NCBI RefSeq assembly: GCF_010093535.1
Contig: NW_022985192.1
Span: 107,369-171,368, forward strand
Length of the DNA: 64,000 nucleotides
Source of the DNA: Lindgomyces ingoldianus
Taxonomy: Eukaryota; Ascomycota; Dothideomycetes; Pleosporales; Lindgomycetaceae
Reading direction: 5' to 3'
The notes under the pieces: generated by a model
What the model was told of the DNA's origin: nothing
Databases searched by the model: none
The model's input: only the letters and a program-made list of their open reading frames with translations
Shown: positions 56,269-64,000 of the stretch, piece by piece
Position numbering within the stretch: position 1 is the first letter of the stretch
Layout of the letters: each line of letters starts with the position of its first letter
Program-made: the position numbers and the translations under genes

Positions 56269-58453
56269 CTAGGCAATTGTTAATTCCCTCCCTTCAGCCT
56301 TGCCGAAACCTTCATAACCTGCTGCAAATGTGCCAAGTCTTTCAAAGGCTCTATCAACCCTTTGCGACTTCCCAAGGACAAGGCCGGAAATCCAGCAATC
56401 GTATTTGGCGATGCTGAGACACAAGACTTCGGCTTTGAAGATGCTTGAATGTTCGTCTGGCTTGGCTCTCCGCACTCGTTCACTATCATCTAACTTGTCT
56501 GAGATCAAGAGACAGTCGTGAGATATGTTTATCGCACTGGTTCCCTTGATGAGAAGCATGTACTCCCAGCTTCCATCTTTTTGTCCTGACGACAGGAGCG
56601 CGGTGAGACAGGGACCATGGATAGTAATTGATGCGTTAGAGACTGCACCAAGTCGATTCAGCCCGACGAGGGAGATATTGCTAGATATCAAAGTGATAGC
56701 AGGCTTGAAAGCAGCTCGCTCGTGAGCGTTAGGGGAATAGTAAGAAATCGGAGTGTTAAGAGAAGCCCAAGAGAAGGTTGGGGCACGATAAGTCTCTAAG
56801 GCGCACGAAGATGATGTTGCAGAGGGGTCAACGGACCAGAGAAGATCAGAGGCGAGGTTGTCTTTCCAGACACCTGCCAGATAGTCGGATTTCGTGGCTG
56901 ATTGGATCTGGGAAGCGATACCAGAGAGCGCAGGAAGTTTGTCTGTTTGAACTGTAAGGTTTCTCTTCGAATAAAGTTCTACAACGTGCTGCCAGGCATC
57001 CCAAACATCTTCATGTTTCCCACTTTTCTTGGCAATGGCTTTGGGAATCAGCGAAGGAGTTGTGGGATAAGCTTTGCGAGAAGGGAGGCACTCGCAGCGA
57101 TACGAGGTCTTGCATTCAAAGAGCAGCTCCGTAGAAGTATAGTGGAGGATTCGGGTGCTGAGAACGTGCTCCTGAAGGGCCCAAGCTCGCGTGGTAAGGT
57201 GTCCTGTTGGTTTTGCAGGCACGCTCGCTTGGACATCCGGATGGTGATCCACCGTTCTTCTCGCTTGAAGCGCGAATACTTTGCCCGTCGTATTCTCGTA
57301 GTTTATCTGTACAGACTTCTGTCGATCCACAAGGCACCTCGAACTTCCATCCCCGGATTGCGTTGCTGAGATAGTCACATAGGATTGAGAGTAGATGCCG
57401 CCCATTTTCGCACTCTCGGTTTCCCAGTCTCGTGTTGAGTCTTGAATTATGCAAAGAGAATCTATCCAGATGTAGCGCAAGCCAAGTTGACGTGTTATGA
57501 TTACTGCATCTTGGAAGAGAGGAGGTAAACGCTCAAACGGGATGTGCGAAGCTAATTTCTGCCAATTGGACTTAGTCGCTGTGAGCACTGGACCGGAACC
57601 CCAACAATGCGAAAGAGTGGCATATTGGAATGGTTTGCCGGATGTGTCGATGAGGCGTATGGGAGAAGTTACGCGACCAACGTCAAGTAGACGCTTAGGA
57701 TGAGGGAATGACGATGAGGCTCTGCAAGCTGTGTGCTTCGGGTTCGTGAGACAATCTTGGATGCAGCGGCGAGCGAAGTTGAAGGTATCATCTGAGCCGG
57801 AGTTCGGGGGAATATGGTGGGCGGTACCTAACGTCGGCCAGGGGGGCCGGGATGCTATATGTTGTTAGGATTATATATGTAGTATGCTAGGTTGGAGGTT
57901 CTCCGTGAATGAAAAGTGATATTCGATGATGGCCTGAGGAACTGATGCCATAACAAACGGAGTTGATGACGAAAAGGAGCATAGACGAGACGCATGTATT
58001 AGAACAGCTGATCCAATTCGTTAAAATGTTTAAAGAAAGCGGAATCCTACCCGACCTAGCATATATCTCTACTTGTTCACCCTTCCACTTCTCCCCTTCA
58101 CTCCCAACCTTAATATTTCCCTTCTCCTTCAAATCGACGATAATTCTCTGCCGACAGCCCCTCCAGCCTTCAAAGAAACCATCAAGCGCCAGAACTAACA
58201 CGTGGCAGAACCGGCAGCCTCCGTCTATTGGCGCCTTGGTCCTCTCGAGGCTCAGTGGGTCCAAGACTAATGTTAAGGTGGTAGTGGCACCGTTGGGGGT
58301 TTCCGCTTCATACACCGAGCTCGAGTGACTGCGTGGATCAAGGTTGTGGCAGAGACGACACGGCTTGCGCCGTGACTGAGATCTGGATCCTGAGGACTGC
58401 CTCTTGGGCTGTCGGAAGGATCTGGGAAGCGGCATGGAGTGCACAGGAGTCAA
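56269..58453 (-). CDS. HET-domain protein (heterokaryon-incompatibility type)
   Basis: Two exons, 58453-58051 and 57854-56269, joined by a 196-bp GT-AG intron, give 662 residues. The N-terminal 130 residues contain a Cys pair (PCRLCHNL) and a second CRFC, then the frame crosses the intron into PPNSGSDDTFNFARRCIQDC, the usual pre-HET block. The HET domain follows with FQYATLSHCWG, LPPLFQDAVIITRQLGLRYIWIDSLCIIQD, DWETESAKMGGIYSQSYVTISAT and the later TRAWALQEHVLSTRILHY. HET domains trigger cell death when incompatible hyphae fuse; most fungal genomes carry dozens of such genes and few have a proven role. All key motifs are intact, with no stop or frameshift. Many members act with a partner encoded nearby; no such partner is visible here. 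Confidence 0.93.
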
Positions 58454-59651
58454 TTCGACTCGGGAAGCGAAACGTTAAGTCCAATATACTTGTTCATCCT
58501 ACCGCGATGAATTGAACAGGAGGAGATGGGCGATAGTCATCCTAGACTTTTGAAGTTGACATGTGGGACACCATACGTCGGCGCGGTCGGGCCGGAAGAA
58601 ACAAGGTCTCGGCATTTCTAGCACGCTCGCTTAGATAAGCCAGGGGCTAAGTTGGCGCCGATCCGTGGTCCTAAATTTGAAACGGCGTGGCGGAGCAGGC
58701 TTGACCTCTGAAATCCTGACCACCACTCAAAGTCCCGCCAACAACGGTCAATACGAAGCTTAGTTACACTAATTCAATGAAAGGCGGGACGGAAATCATT
58801 CCACTATTTTGATGCGGGGATTTCCGATCCTGAACACGAGTGTCTGTTCCAGCAGCTTTTTTGAACGGAGGCTGTGAAAGCTTGACGACAACCATGAACG
58901 ATCCGCTTGCGTACCTAAATCCAACTCAGCACTTTCTTTGGACTTCAAGGCGGGGGGGTTTCTTTTACCGTGTTTTCTCTACTTACTCCTTGAGTATGCT
59001 TTACTTGAAGACTTCCACCACAGTTCAAACGGCAAATTCCTGGTTCTAAAAATGCATTCCGAAGGCTGCAGGAACAGCGCAAATCCCCGCCCCCAAACCT
59101 TTGGCTGAACAACTTTAATTTCCCTCCGCATTCACGCCACTCGTGCTTCCATTGGCTATATATTGTCGTGTGGGATCAGGTCCCTGGTTCTGGTTGGAAA
59201 GAATGCGATTTACGAAGGTTTTGTGGCGTCATCTTTCTCGCTTGTTGTTCCCCAGACCATGAATGTCAACCACCGTCTCTAGTGGCTGCAGATGGCTTAC
59301 CTTTCAGCCCGACATGGGGCTAAGGACACGCGATATGGGATTGGTTGAAGTTGTTTTGGTTTTGATGAAGGCTGGGTGGACGTTGGGATCTGGTTGTGAA
59401 GAGTTTGCATATTTGGTGGAGGCTAAGCTTGGGCTGGAATCTCCATGGTCGGACAGGTGAGTCGCACTGGAGGGCAAGGCAACAGGAGAGCGATAGTATA
59501 TATAGCCTTAAGGCCGGCTCCATTCTGGTTTCCTTTTCTTACTGCACAAGACTAAATCTACTCATTTTCTCTCCTGTCAATACAGTCGTTTGAAAACTTC
59601 AAACCGAAAAGTCCTTCGTTATCCATCCGAACACCCTAATATAATACCAAT
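58454..59651. other. Intergenic, divergent promoters
   Basis: Holds the promoters of the HET gene (to the left) and of the GPI-anchored protein gene (to the right). The leader close to 59500 includes a TATATA motif at 59497-59502. No other gene recognised. Confidence 0.5.
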
Positions 59652-60307
59652 ATGTTCACCAAACTCTTCGCCGTTGCTGCCCTCAGCGCCTCCGTTCTCG
59701 CCAACGACTTCTTCTCTCCAGCCCACTTTGGTGCTATGCAGAAACGACAAGGTGGCTACTACCCGACCACTCACTTCTGCGGTCGCGGTGATACCTGTGC
59801 CGAAGCCTGTGGCGCTACATATGTCCAGTGCCCATCTGACGCTGGCATCTACTGCTATGATCCCACTATCGGTGAACATTGCTGCCCCGACGGCACTGGA
59901 AGTAAGTCAATACTTGCCCTTTGAAGGAAACCTCGATGTTAATGCATTCACCAGACTCCTGCTCTGCCGGCTATTTCTGCTCCCACGACGGCGCTGGAAC
60001 AACGTACTGCTGCCCCGACGGCATGGAGCTCAGTGAATGTGCAGCTGCCTACTCGCTCACCGTCTCTCTCATCAAGGAAACTGGCAGTGTTCCTGTGCCC
60101 ACTGGCGGATCCACCGTCATTCCTGCTTCAACGACTCCTATCCACGTCAGCTACCCGACTGCTGCCCCGAGCACCAAGGTCTACCCAACCGGTAATGCTA
60201 CATACTCCACCGTGTCACCGCCGCAGTTCACTGGTGCTGCCGCAAAGGTTGTTGGTGGTGGTATGGCAGTGCTTGCAGGTGCTGCTGGTCTTGCTGGTAT
60301 CTTGTAA
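59652..60307 (+). CDS. Secreted Cys-rich protein with a GPI-anchor signal
   Basis: Two exons, 59652-59901 and 59955-60307, with a 53-bp GT-AG intron, give 200 residues. Residues 1-18 (MFTKLFAVAALSASVLAN) are a signal peptide, followed by a KR dibasic site near residue 32 that a Kex2-type protease may cut. A compact Cys-rich region contains repeats of the CCPDG type (HCCPDGTGN, YCCPDGMELS) and ten or more cysteines, suggesting a disulfide-bonded domain. A Ser/Thr/Pro-rich stalk (GSVPVPTGGSTVIPAS) probably bears O-glycans. The C terminus is hydrophobic (GGGMAVLAGAAGLAGIL), a GPI-attachment signal. The protein should sit on the cell wall or plasma membrane outer face; its function is unknown. 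A TATA motif about 150 bases upstream suits a regulated, well-expressed gene. Confidence 0.87.
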
Positions 60308-61594
60308 GTTTGTGAAGCTGGGATGAATTGTAGCGCTGGGATTCGCCTGGCATGGCGAATGGCGTACGCTATGGATTTAATTTCTATTCTGCATGCCCCT
60401 GCGAGGGATAATTCTGCATTTCTCGACCGTCGGTGTTTGGTTATCTGCTGCATAGCCTAGTATTCATCGGATACTTATTACTCAATGCCATCACTTTCTA
60501 TTTAGTTTCATTTGAAGAGTATCATTTCGTGTCTTCTCGATTTTGTTTGCAGTTGCGTGGGTCTGCAGAACACAACACGTGATACATGTCTCGGGGTAAT
60601 AACTGGCCGCCTTACCAAAATATTGAACACAGCCTCGTGGCTGCTTTACAGGCTTTCGTATCGGCAAGCCACTTCGTCGACCTCAACCGCCTTAGCTTTC
60701 GATATTGATGTGTGGACGGGCTTGGGAAAGGCCTGAACCTGGAAATAGGGCCTCAAAAAACAAGCTAGAAGGCTAAAAATAAAAAGGAAGAGCGTGTGGA
60801 TAGTGGAGGTATTCTTGCGGGAGGAGATGATTATCTCCTAATTGCAGTAAGCTCACGCCCATATTGACAGGGAAGGGTTGAACTGTGTAGCTTCTTGCTT
60901 CAATCAACTTCAAACATTTATATATTTCGATATCAAATCAGTGTTTCAGTATATTCGCTATGTATATATAAAAGCATGGCGAATATCTACAAGGCGTAGC
61001 AATCTTCCACGTGATTTAAAGCCGAAACGAGCTACCTGGGTAGCGTGCCAATAACATCATAACTGATCTGGCATTAGGGACGAATTGTAGGGCTGGGTAT
61101 ATAGATACTCATAGTTAATGCGAAGTGGGCAGTATTAAACTTCCTAAAATCGAATTTTCCAAAGGTAAGCATTAGGTCGGGGTACTCAGAACTCGGATTT
61201 GGGTGTGATCGACCTTTCCTAGGAGTATTACAGATAAATTCCGTGTGGTGCAGTTCTAGAGAAAGAGTGCTGCGAAAGAAGCGGACAAGGTCGCTAAAAT
61301 TTGTGCTTTCATGGACATTAGCAACTAAACTTACGCTAAGGAGGGTGAGAGCGAGGTTTGGTCTTCGAAAGGCACTGTGGGACTGGAACCTATATTGCAT
61401 ACTCGACGTGAATGGCTGCGTTCGATGAGCCAATCGGGATCCTTTCCGAAACGACACCAGACCACCGCACGTCGACCATGCGGCTCAGCAACTTAAACAA
61501 AGCCTCATCTACCTACACCTTCTTCCGACCACTTCCGCTTTCCATATCTACAACCCTTAGTCCCATTCCCCTCTCCCCAAATATTATCGCTTAA
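60308..61594. other. Intergenic
   Basis: 1.3 kb with no recognisable gene. Moderately AT-rich around 60900-60990 with TATA runs. The short frames lack motifs. Confidence 0.5.
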
Positions 61595-62316
61595 ATGGCC
61601 TGGGCTCACACTACACGCCTTCCTATCCTAATCTGGTGTCTCTGGGCCTTCCCTTTCACCATCTGGGACACCTTATACCTCCTCCTTCGACCCCACAGCC
61701 TCCCAGGCCAAAAATGGCACGACTCCTACTTCTCCCACGTCTTTGCAATATGGGCATCTGTCGACCACATATACGGTGAAGAAGGCTGGCGTAATAAGAG
61801 CGGCTTTGTTCTTGCTCAAAGTGCGATTAACGTGACAGAAGCTACGCTCTACATGGTGTATATCTGGATCATCTTGCGATCTGGAAGCCAAATTTCGGCG
61901 TCGAAGTGGCGGATTGGCGGGAGGACCGGAGCTTGGGCGGTGTTAGTGGGTGAGGTTGCAGGTTGCGTTACGGCGACCAAGACGGCTATGTACTGTATGT
62001 AATGCGAGACTGCATTTAAGCAGCTAATAGATGAAGCTAATAACCTTGTAGTCATGAGGGAGTGCTTCTCGGGGTTCAAGTACACAGGCCATAACGATTG
62101 GAGGCCTTTTCTTGTGACTTGGGGAGGCATGAAGTGCGTATTTCGAGGTGGGGAATTGGTACGATACAGAGCTAATTTTGGATTAGTTTGCTGTATATTT
62201 CGACATCGATGTATATGATCTGGACGTTTAGTAATGACATCTTAAACGGGCTTGAACGAGCATCGATGGCGAATAGTCGGGAGAGCCAGCCATCTAAGTA
62301 TAAGAAAGGAGGATAA
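61595..62316 (+). CDS. Four-span membrane protein, EXPERA-like
   Basis: Three exons, 61595-61994, 62052-62133 and 62187-62316, give 203 residues in one frame. Four hydrophobic segments are seen: LPILIWCLWAFPFTIWDTLYLLL, SGFVLAQSAINVTEATLYMVYIWII, AWAVLVGEVAGCVTATKTAMY and LLYISTSMYMIWTF. The blocks LRPHSLPG, VDHIYGEEGW, KSGFVLAQSAINVTE and GHNDWRPF are typical of a fungal family that resembles the emopamil-binding (EXPERA) fold of sterol isomerases and sigma-2-type proteins. A sterol- or lipid-related role in the endoplasmic reticulum is only a structural guess. The last 20 residues are basic (SKYKKGG), as in ER-retained proteins. Intact, with no missing exons. Confidence 0.82.
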
Positions 62317-62965
62317 GTGTTGCACCCACAATCTTCATAAAGAAGCGCTGGAAGCAGCTAAGTACGGAGGTATGTTTGTTTGCCTAGGCAGCAAGAATAT
62401 GCCGATGGAACCACGCACGCACTTATCTCATACCTTAGGCAATCTTAGCAAAAATCTTAAGAGAAAGCATCAAGAAAATTTAGGAAAGAATGATCTATTA
62501 GTTGTAACTCCTGCTAGGTCAACCTTAACAATAACATGCGTAAAGATATACTTACAATGTTTATGGTACTGTTTTATTAGGCGATACATAAAATCGGCCC
62601 CGTTATGCGTCAAGATGTAAGCTGTAAGTTATAATTCTTGTTAGTAGATTTGCTTCAGTCGTCCTCAATAATTCTTCCTTCTAATGCGTGTTTAAACATG
62701 CCTCGTATTTTAATGATAGTTAAGAAAGGTCTTGCCCTCATGCGCTGTGTAAAAGAGAGAGATAATGAATAGGAAATGTATCTTGATTAGCAAATGATAT
62801 AGACCATTGGTTATTAGTTAGCTTGTATCGTACCGCCGAGCTTACTTGCTTCGAAGTCTCATAGGCGGGTTATACAAGGGGCAGGTACTGTGCCGAACTC
62901 AAATAAGTGACCGCGCCCAGAGCATGTGCATAAGGCTACACATCGCATTGTCTTTCGTTAAAACC
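62317..62965. other. Intergenic, AT-leaning
   Basis: No gene recognised. The open frame at 62252-62620 overlaps the last exon of the previous gene in another frame and has no motif. Confidence 0.45.
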
Positions 62966-63588
62966 ATGAACCTGTCCCAGCTGCTGTTGCTTCTTGCACC
63001 ACTAGCCTGTTCTCATATCGTTCCTGCATCTCACCAGGCAGCACTCGTCAACCTTGACCCGCATTACGAACGCGAAAAGGTACCCGGCGATAACCCAGCA
63101 TATTTCTCTCGTGAAAAAGCAGCCGATCAGCTCTTCGAGATCACCGAATTCACTGTATCTCCGTATCCACCGATTCTGTAAGTACGACTTCGACATCGTG
63201 TGTGACTAGACGCAGCAGACGCTAACCAAGTTATAGAAACCATCGTATTTTCTTCTATCTCTGCGGCGATACGGGGCTCCGTGATTTACTTAGCCCTGGG
63301 AACGCGACGGTTAAGTTCTAGGTTAATTAGCTAAACTACGAAGATGAGCCGGAGTACAGGTTTAAGAACAAGATTTCCGAATTTAAATTACTTACCGTAA
63401 GGAACGAGGAAGATCTTACGTATGGCGGACCACTAGTCGAGGGCGTTAATGAAATGGTTGGTGATATCTTTCTGTTGCATTTTGGACACGATCCTGGGAA
63501 TGCGATAGTGGATATTGAAGCAGTAGCCAGGCTGCCGGATGACAGAATATTATTTGCTTTTAAGGCTAGGGTAGAGTATGAGGTGTAA
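62966..63588 (+). pseudogene. Secreted protein gene inactivated by two TAG codons
   Basis: Exon 1 (62966-63177) starts with the signal peptide MNLSQLLLLLAPLACSHI. A GT-AG intron (63178-63236) leads to an exon ending with TAA at 63586-63588. The joined frame would give about 188 residues but holds TAG at 63319-63321 and 63328-63330, three codons apart. Beyond them it stays open for 85 codons with good protein character (YEDEPEYRFKNKISEF, LLHFGHDPGN, RILFAFKARVEYEV). Both stops can arise from CAG by a C-to-T change. The layout (signal, then FEITEFTVSPYPPI, beta-rich body) loosely recalls ML/NPC2-like lipid-binding proteins, but the match is weak. Translational readthrough or an unseen tiny intron is less likely: the region between nearby GT and AG signals is only 21 bases. 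Confidence 0.6.
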
Positions 63589-64000
63589 CAACGAAAGAAT
63601 CGATTATGAGCTTGATCTTGTGAGCCTGTTGGAGGGTTAGAGCTTTAGAGAGGCGTAGTGAACGTCGGTTGGGTTGTTTGGCTGATTTCCCATTCCCTAC
63701 CGTCCATATCGTCTTCTATTTTCTGCGAGCATATCGAATAATGGATGACTTTCCACGAGAAATTCTAGAAGTGAAGCACACCTAAGAGGCATATAACAGC
63801 TCATTTGCTACAGCAGATGCAATACGTATAGATATGGATAGAAATGCACTAGCACTACTTACAGGGTGACAAGGGTTTTAGAAAGATGTCCTATAAGATG
63901 AGACGGAAATGCGTCCTGTGGGGTAGATGCCGTGCTGCGGCATACGTAGCAGTGGCCATTCTGTTGCTAACGTGCTATTCTAAAGCTCTTTCTACGCCTT
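63589..64000. other. Intergenic to window end
   Basis: No gene recognised in the last 400 bases. Confidence 0.5.

Noticed and set aside
62252..62620. 122-codon frame after the EXPERA-like gene
   Set aside because: It begins inside that gene's last exon in a different frame and shows no motif or splice continuity.

Overview
The window is genomic DNA of a filamentous ascomycete (Pezizomycotina; gene content and the AT-rich/GC-balanced compartment structure suit a Leotiomycete, but that rank is inference). Signs are short GT-AG introns inside most genes, HET-domain, DUF1996-type, LaeA-like and GPI-anchored Cys-rich families, and transposon blocks whose C and G have been driven to T and A in the manner of repeat-induced point mutation (RIP). 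No rRNA, tRNA or CRISPR was found. A 375-base run of N (36107-36481) marks an assembly gap.

Layout. 1-2683: end of a RIP-degraded hAT-type DNA transposon, itself interrupted by what looks like the end of an LTR element (1-515). 4419-5022: a 604-bp non-autonomous hAT element (MITE) with a perfect 8-bp target duplication. 5345-35000: gene-rich arm with a DUF1996 secreted protein, a kelch membrane protein, an SDR, cobalamin-independent methionine synthase, a 1227-residue disordered protein, a Pof1-like NMN adenylyltransferase, a LaeA-like methyltransferase with a long tail, a DUF7923-like protein and a multi-pass membrane protein. 35305-45717: one nested transposon block. A hAT element begins at 35313 and ends at 45709, flanked on both sides by the same 8-bp duplication CGGAGATT; inside it sits a reversed, RIP-degraded LTR retrotransposon (36009-43132), and near its right end a fresh, undegraded 201-bp solo LTR (44090-44290). 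45718-48000: decayed single-copy genes with RIP-type stop codons. 48900-62316: second gene arm with a small conserved coiled-coil protein, an AVT-type amino-acid transporter, a seven-span membrane protein, a HET-domain protein, a GPI-anchored Cys-rich protein and a four-span membrane protein. 62966-63588: a secreted-protein pseudogene with two TAG stops.

The genes do not form an obvious biosynthetic cluster; they look like ordinary dispersed fungal genes around transposon islands. The most informative structure is the transposon stratigraphy (hAT insertion, then LTR-retrotransposon insertion, then RIP, then solo-LTR insertion), the small hAT MITE that seems to share end motifs with the large hAT, and the decay of genes next to these islands.
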